From: Lucinisca nassula
Taxonomy: Eukaryota; Mollusca; Bivalvia; Lucinida; Lucinidae
Direction: 5' to 3'
Length of the DNA stretch: 64,000 nucleotides
Assembly (NCBI GenBank): GCA_963580285.1
Contig: OY757023.1
Coordinates: forward strand, 87,073,108-87,137,107
Shown here: positions 1-14,100 of the stretch, one piece after another
How positions within the stretch are numbered: position 1 is the stretch's first letter
Layout: each line of letters begins with the position of its first letter
Program-made: the position numbers and the translations under genes
Notes under the pieces: model-generated
Seen by the model: the letters and a program-made list of their open reading frames with translations, nothing else
The model's database searches: none
What the model was told of the DNA's origin: nothing

Positions 1-394
1 ACTTTTACTTCCAATTGTTAGCTTATTGAGGTCTATACGTTCTTCTGTTGTGGTTTATTAGTGTTATAGTTCATCTTTGCATGTATGTATTGCTAATATC
101 TTTTTATTTTGGATAGCTGTTAGGCCATTTTGTGGGAAAAGAAACTATCCTTTTGGCTTTCTGCTTGTGACATTTCATTATAGTGAAATTGTTTTATCTT
201 TGTGTTTCTTTCCCTTTAGTGTCTTGGATGGGAGGTGTGAGCTTACTGTATCGATTCCTGGTCATTGCCTTCACTTCTGTTTTTCAATGGCTTGAACATC
301 TATAGGACCATGAAAAGATGCTTGAGATAGGGATAGTTCTAGTCTCTGTGAGTTATTCACAGAGGTATGACAGAGTTATTCAGGAGGTATGACA

Positions 395-850
395 GAGATG
401 AATTAAGGATGTCTCTTTTATCTAGGTATATTGTGTGCACTCATTAAAATTGCCTCAATGAGGCGATTCTAATAAGAACACACAACATACCTTTTCAAGA
501 AATAATTCAAGACAAACCCTTAATACAGTCAAACTTCGATGCCTCAAACCCCTATGGGACCATGAAAATTTGTTTGAGACAGCAGTAGATGGAGCAATGG
601 AGGGACACTATTAGTGCAATACCAGGAGGCATAATGGAGATAATTGTGGGATATATCTTTTCGGTGTTCCACATGGTAAATGTTGAGGTGATTCTGATGA
701 GTAAAGACACTGATTTGCAAAGTAAAAAGAAGAAAATCTTCCTAAATTATCTCTATTTCGTAGTGAATCAAGAACAGGCTTGACTCATCCATGGTTAACA
801 TGCCATTGGGGTTTGAGCCTCTGAAGTTCTACTCTAGTGGAAGTTCTGCT
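395..850. mobile_element. Family-F MITE copies
   Basis: Palindrome AATTGCCTCAATGAGGCGAT at 446-473 within TATTGTGTGCACTCATT / AAGAACACACAACATACC. It is followed by GTCAAACTTCGATGCCTCAA and the opposite end near 780-840 (GACTCATCCATGGTTAACAT). Confidence 0.6.
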
Positions 851-856
851 TGCCTG

Positions 857-1135
857 TCGCGGTAGCTCAGTCAGATGCGCGTCCGACTGGTGATCAGGAG
901 AACGCTGGTTCGAAACCTGCCGGGGTCGGCAACATTCTTTCGTGGAGATTGATCATGAAATCTTTTCTACCATCATTCTCTCCCTTCCACTGATTCAAGA
1001 AGAGCAGTTGTCGATTTCTGGTGAAAGAATGTGCACTGTACTGGTTAACCGCTTAAGTATAAGCCTTCCCAGGAAAAGTGTGGATAGGTAAACTGACCAG
1101 CTCAAAAGTCGTTAAAACTCCAATGTAAACAAACT
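857..1135 (+). mobile_element. tRNA-derived SINE-F
   Basis: Head GTCGCGGTAGCTCAGTCAGA with box B-like GGTTCGAAACCTGCC, body TCTGGTGAAAGAATGTGCAC, ending CAATGTAAACAAAC. Partial copies with the same body occur near 19590-19850, 46320-46530, 48270-48330, 58555-58690 and 63650-63800. Confidence 0.75.
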
Positions 1136-1521
1136 AGTGACTCAAAAACGGGTTCGACTCATCCATGGTAACTGTGCCATTGGGGCTTGGGCCACTTAAG
1201 TTCTTCTCTATATGGGAAAATGGAAGTGAAGGCAATGATCAGGAATCGATACAATTAACCCACAGCTCCCATCAGAGACACCAAAGGGAAAGAAATCCAA
1301 AGAATTCTCTAGTGACTCAAGAACAAGTTTTAATTAGCCAACAAAACATCAATAATGTTCAAGTCATTGAAGTTTGAAACTGTTTACTGTTTAAGTATGA
1401 TCTTCATGATAACTTCACAAGGAAGAGTTGCTTTTAGGGTCCTTGGACCTGGCTATCAGCCTGATATGAGCTCTTGCTGTTTGCCACAAAGTTACTGTAA
1501 GCTAGAGTACACTGACACTTC

Positions 1522-1593
1522 AAGTGGACAGTAAAGGTCCAGATCAGACTGCCCATATGAGCAGTCTGATCTGAACCTTTACTGTCCATCCAA
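1522..1593. repeat. Shared GATCAGAC hairpin, solo copy
   Basis: GGACAGTAAAGGTCCAGATC ... ACTGC / GCAGT ... GATCTGAACCTTTACTGTCC, 27-bp arms. Confidence 0.8.
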
Positions 1594-1649
1594 GTTATAA
1601 AGCAAATTTTGTTGAAGCATTTGTATTTTGTAGTTCATATTTTCGATAC

Positions 1650-2128
1650 CTCTAGTTTCTCTGGGGGCTTGTGAAATCCTCCCTCATCATGAGAATCAGA
1701 CTCCTCATCCTCATCATCCATGTTGTCAAATTCAATGTCTTCATCATTATCATCTTCATTCTCCTCATCACCATTAACAATGGAAACTGTCTTCTTTGTT
1801 GTTAATTTAATATCTGCCTTAGATGATCTCCCTTTATCCTTTTTGTTCACATTTACTGCTTTAGATTCAGTCTTTTTGTTATTTTCTATCAATTCTGTCT
1901 TCTTTACGCTTGGTATTTTGTCACCTTTATCCATTTTGGATATTTTATCAGTTTTAGACTGATTTGCGTCTTTCTTCATCTCAGACTTTGACTTTTTCTG
2001 GGGTACTTCTGTTTCATTGTCTGATGATTCTGGGAGGTCAAAATCATCATCATCTTCTTCTTGGTCTACACTTTCATCATCATATTCTTCCTCGTCGTCA
2101 TCAACATCATCATCATTGTCTGATATAT
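1650..2128 (-). CDS. NOC2L: NOC2L coding exon 4 (acidic linker)
   Basis: 479 bp after a TATTGCAG acceptor. It encodes about 160 residues of highly charged sequence: an Asp/Glu run, a Lys/Ser-rich middle (KKDANQSKTDKISKMDK), a second Asp/Glu run and the closing HKPPEKLEV. That motif precedes the folded domain in NOC2 family members, usually as KLEVASDES. The exon most likely ends at donor GTATCG directly after the LE codons; reading on meets a stop nine codons or fewer later. No further exon is recognisable in bases 1-1649. A piggyBac-like MITE starts about 50 bp upstream of the acceptor. Confidence 0.87.
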
Positions 2129-5100
2129 CTGCAATATATAGAGGATATTACGTAAATGCTCATGTATTATTGAATATATTAACCCCTTTCGTAACAAATG
2201 GAATCTTCCTCCTTATATATAGTAGGAGTCCATTTCAAATTTAGGGGTGTCAGGTTGCCTTTTCTTCAAAATTGATTTGGAAAATGACTTTACTTTCAGC
2301 AAACAGTATAGGCCCTGATCAGATGCCGCAGAACCGCCGCATTCTGCGGCATCTGATCTGGGCCTGCACTGTTGCCCGGGTACCCGTTTAGGGGTTTCCA
2401 GTCTAAAATGGGTTAGACGAGTTGAGGAAAAGGGATAAAATGTGAGGCTTTGCTGAGCATTTTATCCCTTTTCCTCAGCGAGTTTAATAAATTCAATAAT
2501 ACATGAGCACGAATGCAAGATTCTATTTATAATATGACATCAAAAACGCATTTTATCACAATTTGTTGACAAAAATGTCAATATTCCGTCATCAGTAAAC
2601 GCGACGTTGTTAATGAAGTCGTACATGTAACGTTAAGGGGCGATTCTAACTAGTCCACTAGCGTATTACGTAATTTTATTACATGGTGTTATTACTCTCT
2701 CACGACGTGACATCATATGATAAACAATGAAACAGGGATTAATGCAGCTATTCAAAGAATATTGTATATAACACCAAGAAACAAATGTTGTGGATATTTT
2801 TTAGAATCGCCTCAACAAGGTAATTCTAACAAATGTCCACAGCATTTGTTTTTTTTTTGGAGTTATTGAGGGAAAACTCCCTTTCATTTGCTAATTATTT
2901 ATTACTACTCCTTAGTGGGATTTGATACAGCAGCAAATTCTTTATAACCCATAGCTCCAGATTAGGTGCTTTTATCATCCGAAAAGTACTGACATAAAAT
3001 AGAAGCCTCCGTGGTGTAGTGGTTACGCTACTTGCCTTGTAAACCAGGGGTTGCAGGATCCATTCCGGGCTTCTCCAGACTTTCGGATGAGTCTTTAAAC
3101 TGAGGTTCCGTCTCCGTATGACCTAAGCTGTTGGTGGGATGTAAAACTCAAACACTCACTGACATAAATAAGAAAACTTATATGCGGCATACCCCTCTTA
3201 TCCACCAGGGGTTGCAGGATCAATCCCCGACTTCTCCAGACTTTCGAATGAGTCTTTAAACTGAAGTCCTGCCTCCATTTGACCTTAGCTGTTGGTGAGA
3301 GGTAAAACTCAAACACTCAAGACCCCTCTTATCTGGGGCTATGAATTAACCTCAAACTGTTAACAAACAAAGACTGTGTTTACCACGAGTTTCCTCTGTG
3401 CAAGTCACTGGTGTTTTCTTTGAGGTAAACTGGTGTACACTGGGGCATCTAGCAAGGCAGCAAAGGCTCTGTTCCGGCTGCATGAATGCACAGGCTGATC
3501 TGAGCATTTACTGGACAACTATGTTATATGTACAGTGAGTCTTTGCATTATGAAAACATGCCTACCGTAAAAATCCTAAAAATTCGGACACCTTGAGAAC
3601 TTGCTGGAATTCTCCTAAAATTTCACGAACATGTTTCATGATCCAGCCAGGAGTCCAAAGAGTGCAGAAAGAATGGCAAACAGTGCAGATCCAGATCAGA
3701 CTGCTCCTGAAGGAGCAGTCTGATCTGGGTCTGCACTGTTTGCTAAGGCCTGTATGTGCCAATACTTAGGATCATTACGGTATTCAAATACATTGAAAAT
3801 TTTACTACCAGAATAAGAAAAATTTTCAAATAAAAAAATTCTGATATTTTTAGCTCACCTGAGCACGAAGTGCTCAAGGTGAGCTATTGTGATCGCCTTT
3901 TGTCCGGCGTCCGTCGTGCGTCGTGCGGTGTGCGTCGTGCGTCGTCAACAATTCACTTAAATGACATCTCCTCCTAAACCAGTGAATGGATTTCAAAATA
4001 CTTTCATAGAAATGTTCCTTGGGTGACCCTCTACCAAAATTGCTAAAATGGTTCCGCTCCGCAGAACAAAATGGCCACCAGAGCTAAAAATAGAAAAACC
4101 TTTAAACGACATCTCCTCCTAGCCCTTTGGCCCGATTTCAAAATAATTTCACAGAAATGTTCCTTGGATGACCCTCTACCAAAATTGCTAAAATGGTTCC
4201 GCTCCGCTGAACAAAATGGCCACCAGAGCTAAAAATAGAAAAACCTTTAAACGACATCTCCTCCTAGCCCTTTGGCCCGTTTTCAAAATAATTTCACAGA
4301 AATATTCCTTGGATGACCCGCTACAGAAATTGCTAAAATGGTTCCGCTCCGCTGAACAAAATGGCCGCCAGAGCTAAAAATAGAAAAACCTTTGAACGAC
4401 ATCTCCTCCTAGCCCTTTGGCCCGATTTCAAAATAATTTCACTGAAATGTTTCTTGGATGACCCTCTACAGAAATTGCTAAAATGGTTCCGCTCCGCTGA
4501 ACAAAATGGACGCAAGAGCTAAAAATAGAGAAACCTTTAAACGACATCTCCTCCTAGCCCTTTGGTCCGATTTCAAAATAATTTCACAGAAATGTTCCTT
4601 GGATGACCCTCTACCAAAATTGGTAAAATGGTTCCGCTCCGCAGAACAAAATGGCCGCCAGAGCTAAAAATAGAAAAACCTTTAAACGACATCTCCTCCT
4701 AGCCCTTTGGCCCGATTTCAAAATAATTTCACAGAAATGTTCCTTGGATGACCCTCTACCAAAATTACTAAAATGGTTCCGCTCCGCTGAACAAAATGGC
4801 CGCCAGAGCTAAAAATAGAAAAACCTTTAAACGACATCTCCTCCTAGCCCTTTGGCCCGATTTCAAAATAATTTCACAGAAATGTTCCTTGGATGACCCT
4901 CTACCGAAATTGCTAAAATGGTTCCGCTCCGCTGAACAAAATGGCCGCCAGAGCTAGAAATAGAAAAACCTTTAAACGACATCTCCTCCTAGCCCTTTGG
5001 CCCGATTTCAAAATAATTTCACTAAAATGTTTCTTGGATGACCCTCTACCGAAATTGCTAAAATGGTTCCGCTCCGCTGAACAAAATGGCCGCAAGTGCT

Positions 5101-8100
5101 AAAAATAGAAAAACCTTTAAACGACATCTCCTCCTAGCCCTTTGGTCCGATTTCAAAATAATTTCACAGAAATGTTCCTTGGATGACCCTCTACCAAAAT
5201 TGCTAAAATGGTTCCGCTCCGCAGAACAAAATGGTCGCAAGAGCTAAAAATAGAAAAACCTTTAAACGACATCTCCTCCTAGCCCTTTGGCCCGATTTCA
5301 AAATAATTTCACAGAAATGTTCCTTGGATGACCCTCTACCAAAATTACTAAAATGGTTCCGCTCCGCTGAACAAAATGGCCGCCAGAGCTAAAAATAGAA
5401 AAACCTTTAAACGACATCTCCTCCTAGCCCTTTGGCCCGATTTAAAAATAATTTCACAGAAATGTTCCTTGGATGACCCTCTACCGAAATTGCTAAAATG
5501 GTTCCGCTCCGCTGAACAAAATGGCCGCCAGAGCTAAAAATAGAAAAACCTTTAAACGACATCTCCTCCTAGCCCTTTGGCCCGATTTCAACATAATTTC
5601 ACTGAAATGTTTCTTGGATGACCCTCTACCGAAATTGCTAAAATGGTTCCGCTCCGCTGAACAAAATGGCCGCAAGAGCTAAAAATAGAAAAACCTTTAA
5701 AAGACATCTCCTCCTAGCCCTTTGGTCTGATTTCAAAATAATTTCACAGAAATGTTCCTTGGATGACCCTCTACCGAAATTGCTAAAATGGTTCCGCTCC
5801 GCTGAACAAAATGGCCGCCAGAGCTAAAAATAGAAAAACCTTTAAACGACATCTCCTCCTAGCCCTTTGGCCTGATTTCAAAATAATTTCACAGAAATGT
5901 TCCTTGGATGACCCTCTACCGAAATTGCTAAAATGGTTCCTCTCCGCTGAACAAAATGGCCACCAGAGCTAAAAATAGAAAAACCTTTAAACGACATCTC
6001 CTCCTAGCCCTTTGGCCCGATTTCAACATAATTTCACTGAAATGTTTCTTGGATGACCCTCTACCGAAATTGCTAAAATGGTTCCGCTCCGCTGAACAAA
6101 ATGGCCGCAAGAGCTAAAAATAGAAAAACCTTTAAAAGACATCTCCTCCTAGCCCTTTGGTCTGATTTCAAAATAATTTCACAGAAATGTTCCTTGGATG
6201 ACCCTCTACCAAAATTACTAAAATGGTTCCACTCCGCTGAAAAAAATGGCCGCCAGAGCTAAAAATAGAAAAACCTTTAAATGACATCTCCTCCTAGCCC
6301 TTTGGCCCGATTTCAAAATAATTTCACTGAATTGTTTCTTGGATGACCCTTTACCGAAATTGATAAAATGGTTCTGCTCCGCTGAACAAAATGGCCACCA
6401 GAGCTAAAAATAGAAATACCTTTAAGCAACATCTCCTCCTAGCCCTTTGGCCCGATTTCATATTATAGCCTGGGCCAATAATGGCTCTCCTAGGGGCCCA
6501 CTTGATACCCTATGGATCAGGTGAGCGATCCAGGGCCATCATGGCCCTCTTGTTAATATTTCTGTTCAAAACATAGATTGTGGGTACCCATTAGAACTGC
6601 CTTAACAAGGCAGTTCTATAACAAGTACCCACAATCTATGTTTTTGAGAAATAAGTGAGAGAGTGAGTGAGTTTTACATCCCACCAACAGCTAAGGTCAT
6701 ACGGCGACGGAACCTCGATTTAAAGACTTGTCCGAAAGTCTGGAGAAGCCCGGGATCGATCCTGCGACCCCTGGTTTACAAGGCGAGTAGCGTAACCACT
6801 GCACCACGGAGGCTTCTCTTTTAGAAATAATAAGAGAAATATATATACCCCTATAAACTCCAGTTTTACTGTATAAAAGTGGAGTTTCAGGGGTCAAAAT
6901 TATATTGAAGTGTTTTCGTGATGGTCTCGTTAATGCAGAGTCCCTAGGATTTTTTTCATAACTGCAGATATTAACACATTTAGCACCAGAAACCCCAAAA
7001 CGGGTATTTGGCAAATAGTGCAGGCCCAGATCAGACCCTGCAGAACACGGCGTCTGATCAGGGCCTCAACTGTTTGCAAAAAGTTTAGCCATTTTCAAGA
7101 TAAATTTTAAAGAAAACACAACCTGACACCCTTAAATTTTGAAATGAACTCCTGCTATATATGTTCAGCGCAAAGTAAGAATCGGTACAATTCTAGAATT
7201 GTCCTGCGCAAAGTAGGAATTCCTACTTTGTTGCGCAATTCTAGAATTGTACCGGTACAATTCTAGAATTGCGCAAGGAATTCGAATGTTATATGAAACA
7301 GGTAAATCTCTCTGCGCAAAGTGGGAATCTTTTGGACAAAGTGAGAACCGAATGTTTCATTCGTATGGACAAAGTGGGGATATTTGGGACAACGTGAGAA
7401 TCGAATTTTCATCTGTGGGAATAGCATTTATCATCTGTATAGTCTGGGTAACATTACTTTGATGGTTTTGTGAGTAGAAAATTATTTGCGATTGTAGGAG
7501 CTGAATGTTTTGTATCTCGGGGTACTTATCATTTTTACACAGTGTACAGTAATGTGCCTAAAATGTGGGAAACCTTGATCTTTTCCTTTCCTTTTCCTGG
7601 TATTGATGTTTTGTGCATAAAGGTCATAGTGCAGGCTGTATGATAAATCCTGTACACCCTGATCAGAATGCATGCTCATCTGAGTGTACACTGTTTGCTC
7701 ACGTACTTGGTTGTCCCAGTTTTTAGAATTATCACGATTTATTAGATGTTGTGTTTGTATTTTGTGGTTCCTTTCTGAGTTTGAGGTCATCCACAAGAAC
7801 AGCGGAGACTCGCTAATATAATGTACATTCTAATTTCATATGTGCTTTCATATGTTCGTTCATCATGTGCTCACAGTTTTGTTATATCACCATAATAAAA
7901 GTAAATTGAGCATGTCTGTTTTTTTTTATACAACCCATTGCCACAGCAACTACTTTCAACTTGACTGAAATGTGTTTGCTTTACCGATATCTTGCTGTCG
8001 TAAGTAAAAAAAAAAACTGATTTTACTGATGGTGTTGGAAAATTTCATAAGGAACAGCAGTAAAAATAAAAAAATAATAATGATAACGGCAAAATAAAAT

Positions 8101-11100
8101 GCATTTCAAAACAAATTCAAGTGTACCCAGCCATCAAGAAATCATTACCAACACTGGAATAATGAGCATTCGCCTATATTATCAGCGGCGTCAGGCATTA
8201 AAGATACTTAGCGTATTTCCGTAAATTGATCACATAAATTCACATGCGCAAAGTCTCACTGAGGCCAGATATTTGATTTTTTGTCTGAACCTTCCTCTAG
8301 TCCCATATATTCTTCATGCATACAGCAAAGGCTTTAAGGACCTCTTATGCGTGATGCCGCTCATATTCTTTTAAGAAAATTAAAATGGAATGTCCATAAG
8401 ATAGAAGCGAAGTTTGAACTAGATTTATAGAGTGATTTTTACCACCAGGGATCAGTTTCCATATGAATGTGATAAAATCGCGTGATAATATTTTACTATT
8501 CTCTCTTTGTCCCGATTCCCACTTTGCGCAGAGGCAATTCCGATACTGTAATTGCGCAAGGTAGGAAATCTCACTTTGTCCCGATTCCCACTTTGCGCAG
8601 AGACAATTCCGGAATTGTATTGCGCAAGGTAGGAATTCTCCCTTTGCGCAACAAAGTGAGAATTCATACTTTGCGCAGGACAAATCTAGAATTGTACCGA
8701 TTCTTACTTTGCGCAGAACATATATAAGGAAGAAGATTCCATTTGGTACAAAAAGGGTTAATATCTTTGGGATAGTTTTCTTATTTCATCTTGAAAATGT
8801 ATAACTGATGAGTACACACAACATACTTTTATTTTGGAGAAAATCCAAAAGATGAAAATATTATGCCTCACTATAAACAACCTCTGAATTTTGAATTGTT
8901 ACTGGTGACATGTCAAATGACACACATTCACCACAACCCTCAGTGGCTCGTCAAACTGCCCCTGTCCAGAACAAATTCATGGTCCCTGGGTTTTCGAATT
9001 ATTGAAGTTCAATTGTTTATACATATTAAGTATATTATAAGTAATTTTGATTCTTGGCGGGGGAACATGGGATCATATTCCCCGCCTGAGAGCATTATTT
9101 GCCTGAGCCGTTAGGCAATGGCAAATATCGCTTTGAGGCGGGGAATATGGTCCCATGTTCCCCGCCAAGAATCAAAATAACAAATTTATTATGCTGGAAA
9201 GCTTTTTGATGACATTTTGTACATTGTTGAAATGTTTCCAATGGATTCTTTTGTAGAGGATGTCGTCAATAGTATATGTTTATATGTGACGTCATCTAAC
9301 GCGCCTTTCTGCACGCACTACATTGATCATTGTACTCAGTGGGAAAATGTTGACATCATGTTGGAATGAGTTTTATGATGGAAAACAATATAATAAAGAA
9401 GTGAATGACTGAAAATCAATCATTTTCATTAATAAATTTATTGGCTGCAAATTATTGTGGTGCATGAAATTATTTTGCTAAATTTCTTATCAACTGCAGT
9501 AAATTCAAGATGGCGGACATCGCAATTCAGCAAAGGCAAGCGCCAGAGGGTAATATATTTTTGCTCACGGGGTACATGTATATAGAGAAACATGCCCTTG
9601 CACTGACCAATCAAAAACCTGTAAATTTCTATGCAGTATAACAAATTTAATATTCACCGTCATCCATTTCTAATAAAGATTTATCCTCTTCTTCCAGAAA
9701 CTTGTAAAACTCTGGATCTTGTTCTTTAAGTCTGTCTTTCAGTGATTTCTTCTCTTTGGTGCCCTTCTTCATTCTGCAGAAATAGTAAAGCTTACATTTT
9801 CTATATGATGGGCATTGATTTTATGATATCATTTTTAGAGGTGAAACAATAATACTTTCCACCCATTCTGTACCGCAAACCCCAAAACGGGTAGTTGGCA
9901 AACAGTGCAGGCCTAGATCAGATGCCACAGAATGCGGCTTCTGATCAGGGCCTACACTGTTTGCAAAACGTTCAGCCAGTTTCCAAATAGATTTTTAAGA
10001 GAACACAACCTGACACCCCTAAATTTTGAAACGGACTCCTGCTGTATATAAGGAGGAAGATTCCATATGGTATGAAATGGGTTACCGGTAATAATATCAA
10101 ATCTGCATCAAAATTAGTTTTGTTTGTTTGTTTTGAGTTTAATGTCCCCGTCAACACTGTAAAGGTCATTTTGGAGACATTGCTTCCAATTTTGTGGGAC
10201 CTTTACCCGACATTGAGATGGCATCAAAATAGGATGACAGCAGCCTGAAAGCTCTGGTAAAACATGTTTGTGTATTATTCTTCCCTACTTATTACATTGA
10301 ATTGTATTTATGATATTACAGAAACATACAGGATGGGGTTTTGGTGATAAATGATGTATAATTTCTCAAGGCAGTTCTAATAAATACCCACAATATTGGC
10401 TTTTATGGTGAAATAGAGGATATTTACTTTTTTGAGATGAATACCAAAAATATTTTATCGAGTGTGTTGAAAATTCTGATGTTTTCAACACACAAGATGA
10501 AATATTTTATATATTTATTGAAAAAAAAAGTAAATTTTCTTTTTATTTTATAATATTTTAGGACACTTAGTGTAATTGATCAATCGGATCTTACGTCACA
10601 ATTTTTGACTTGGCCATGACGTCACAACTGTCAGTTGCAGCACATAAACAGATCACCATTTTTAACACAGCATTTTACAGTTCAAAGAGTGCTTTTCAAG
10701 GTATTTTACAGAATTATTTTATAGATAACATATGAATTTTGGCGAGAAAAGTAGTTCAGCCTGCTACTGTGAAAATAACATCATTTATATTTTCACACTG
10801 TGAAAATATCACTTTCATTTGTTTCAGATATGCATTGATTTCACTGCTATGTATAAAATAAAGAATATTATCCTTCAGTTATCACCAAATACCCTCAATA
10901 TCTGTTGCTGTGTGTTATCTGCTGAAAAATTCTGTATCAATGTACCTTATAAACAAAGAGGAACAAATATATAGAGAATACCAGGTTAATGTACATGTAT
11001 TTTGATATCAAGTTTATCAGGCAAGGCTTCGAGAAGGCTTGTAGAATCGCGAGGCTTGCCGAGCGATTCTACATGCCTTCTCGAAGCCGAGCCGGATAAA

Positions 11101-14100
11101 CTTGATATCAAAATACACGAATCTGATATTTTATTTATCAGTTTATCCCCTTGTACACCCTTAAATTAGCAATTTACGATCAGTTATCGACAGTCCCCAG
11201 TGTGTCCCAACATTTCAGCGGTTGATATATTTTGTATCAGCTGACCATTTTTCCTATACTATTTTTTTTTTTGCAAGTAATCTTTCCATTTTTTTTCAGT
11301 AAAAATAACATTTTGCCATTTTTCTAGCAGATCTAGTCTGGTTCATTCAGAAAAGTGTAATGTCACATTGACCATATAAAGCTCACTTGTCCTGAGATAG
11401 CATATCTTTATCAGGCCAATGTGCTGCAATGCAATTAATATTGAGGATAACTGATAAAGACGGCCCCTGTCCATCGGGGCTTGAAGAAACAGATGAGCTA
11501 CATGATGCTTCCATGCAGAGCTGAAACCGACGAGCGCATGAGTACTGTTAAACTGCTTAGAGGATCTAAGGCTGCCCAAACAAAGCGTTGCGAGTCGGGC
11601 AGTCCATGCTTATAAACCCTATTGGTTTCATTGGGTGGCAGAGCTTGAGATATCATTTCATCTCATTGTCTGGTAAAAGTCCCACAAAATTGGAAGCAAC
11701 ATCTCCAAAATGACCTTTACAGAGTTGACGAGGATGTGAAACCTCAAATCAAGCAAACAAACTGATAATGATAACAGTATAGTTAGCGGATAACTACACC
11801 GCAACCTTTCCTCATTATAAACCATTACTAAGCAATGAGGATAAAGTCTCTTGCTCAAGAAAACAACACTTGGTGATTGCAGGGATTGAACAGGCTACCA
11901 CTCGATCTCAAATCCAATGCTTCATTACGAAAACATGCGTATATAAATACATTGTAAGTAATTCCGCCGAAAGATTGAAAATTTTAAGATGAAAAATTGT
12001 GATAATTTTCTTATTTCTGCTCAAAACATAGATTTTGGATACTCGTAAGAACGTGCCTTGTTTATACTTGTCCATTTGTCTTTCAAAATAATTAAATTAG
12101 AACTTCGATGACTGGAACACTGATGGCTCGTTCACCATGGATGTGTCGAACCCATTCTTGAGCCCCTAGCGAAATCCTCTACATAAGAAATAGTGGAGGA
12201 TAATTAAGAAGATTTTAGTCTTTTATCTTGCAAATGTATGCTGTGTGTACTCATTAGAATCGCCTCAATGAGGCGATTCTAATGAGTACACACAGCATAC
12301 ATTTTCATTATAGAACAACGAAAATGTGTCTCAAGTATCCCGTTATTCCTCCTGACAGTAAAATAAAAATCTAAAATGAGTTCCTTTAAGAGCAATGAAA
12401 ACACTCATAAGAAAGAAGATGGGTCATACTACGTAGTTTTGGCTAATAAAGCCTCATCAGTGACCCTGTATTGCTCCGGCAAAGAAAGCCAGAGGAAACA
12501 TACTGCAATTTTGCGAATTTCGAACAGGCAGTCGACTCAAAGACTGATATAAAACAAAACAGGGCCCAAACAACCAAAAACCCGTCCAGAATACGAGTCT
12601 AAACCAATAATTTATTTCTGATTTCTCAGAATATTCACGCTGATCTCAAAGGACCAAAAGTAAAATATAAACTGCACTATGGTTGATGTACGGGGAGACG
12701 TTTTACGGCCGCCACACGGCACAACACCAGCTGCAGTAAAGGCAAATAAAAATCAAAAATTAGTTCCTTTAAGAGCAATGAAAACACTCATAAGAAAGAA
12801 GAGGTGGCTCAAACTACCCCTGTCTCGAACGTTTTTCGAGGTCCCAAAGGTGTTCGAGCCATTGAAGTTCGACTGTATGTCCCAATCACTTCAATTTCAA
12901 GAGCTTTACATGCCATACCTATCTTTGTTTGATTTTGTGTCTTGCTTCATTTTCACTAACTCTGATTTCCGATCTGACTCACTGCTGCTCGACTCGAATC
13001 CTCCCAACATGAACTCATCCATACTCAGGTCCTCTAATTTCCTACAAAGAAAAACGTACAATTGAGCCTGATTAAGTCGTTTTAAAAAGTCTGTGTAATG
13101 AGCACCCCTCTAGACCCAAATGTTCATGTTTTTCTATTTTTAGCTCTGGTGGTCATCTGTTTCATCCAAGTGGAACAATTTTAGCTATTTTGTAGAGGTC
13201 ACCTATGCAACATTCCTATGAAGTTTGATTGGAATTGGTCCTAGGGCTCAGGAGTTGGCATTTAAGTGAGTGAGTGAGTGTTTGAGTTTTACGTCCCACC
13301 AACAGCTAAAGTCATATGGAGAAGGGACCTCTGTTTAAAGACTCATCCTAAAGTTTGGAGTAGCCCGGGATCAATCCTGCGGCCCCTGGTTTACAAGGCG
13401 AGTAGCATAACCACTACACCACAGAGGCTTCTGAGTTGGCATTTAAAGCCAATTGTTGAAGTTTTTCTATTTTAGCTCTGGCAGCCATCTTGCTCATCGG
13501 AGCGGAACTGTTTTAGCTAGTATGGTAGACGGTCACCTAAGCAACATTCCTAATCGCCAAATATTGATGCTTGCATTATTGTTGCCATCCCCAGATGCAA
13601 GTCTGTACCAGTCTGTAGTCAGCATCGATAGCGCAGTGGTTAACGTGTTCGACTTATGATCGAGAGGTTGTGCGTTCAAACCAGCCACCGGTATCGAGGC
13701 GTGTCCTTGGGCAATACACGTCATGACACTGCTCCACTCCACCCAGGTGTAAATGGGTAGCAGTGGTGTAAAAGCCACTGCCTCTTTCTCACGTGCGTGA
13801 AAACACCTGGAATGAGTGTTCGAGAGTGATTCTATAAGCTTGCAGCTTTCATCGCAATTGAACTAAAATAAATTAGAATAAACTATAAACTAAGTCTGTA
13901 CCAAGTATGAACTTGACCATTTGGGTGAAAGCTAGGGTTGTCGCAAATGTTGATGGATTGACAAATGGACGGACAGACGAACAGAAAATTGGACGCCTAT
14001 ATCGCAGCATGCTAATACCAGGCGCGACAATGAGTACCACACCTTAGGTGGCTTCGATAAAACAGGGACTGGCTATGATGCTTGACCACCTAGTACAACT

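Larger units (their letters stand above)
13126..14045. mobile_element. Helentron-like fragment broken by two SINEs
   Basis: Pieces 13130-13265, 13433-13610 and 13892-14045 carry the TTTTTAGCTCTGGTGGTCAT, AAGCAACATTCCTA and GGACGGACAGACGAACAGA motifs seen in the other Helentron-like elements. They are interrupted by SINEs at 13266-13432 and 13611-13891, each with target duplications. Confidence 0.6.

Noticed and set aside
1720..2244. Plus-strand Ser-rich open frames
   Set aside because: Shadow of the acidic NOC2L exon on the minus strand.
3002..3075. tRNA-Thr gene
   Set aside because: Head of a dispersed SINE with target duplications; the 3' acceptor side runs straight into SINE body.
4333..6110. 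Five near-identical 60-residue open frames (MRPFCSAERNHF...)
   Set aside because: They are frames across the 145-bp satellite monomers; the unit is not a multiple of three, so frames change each copy.
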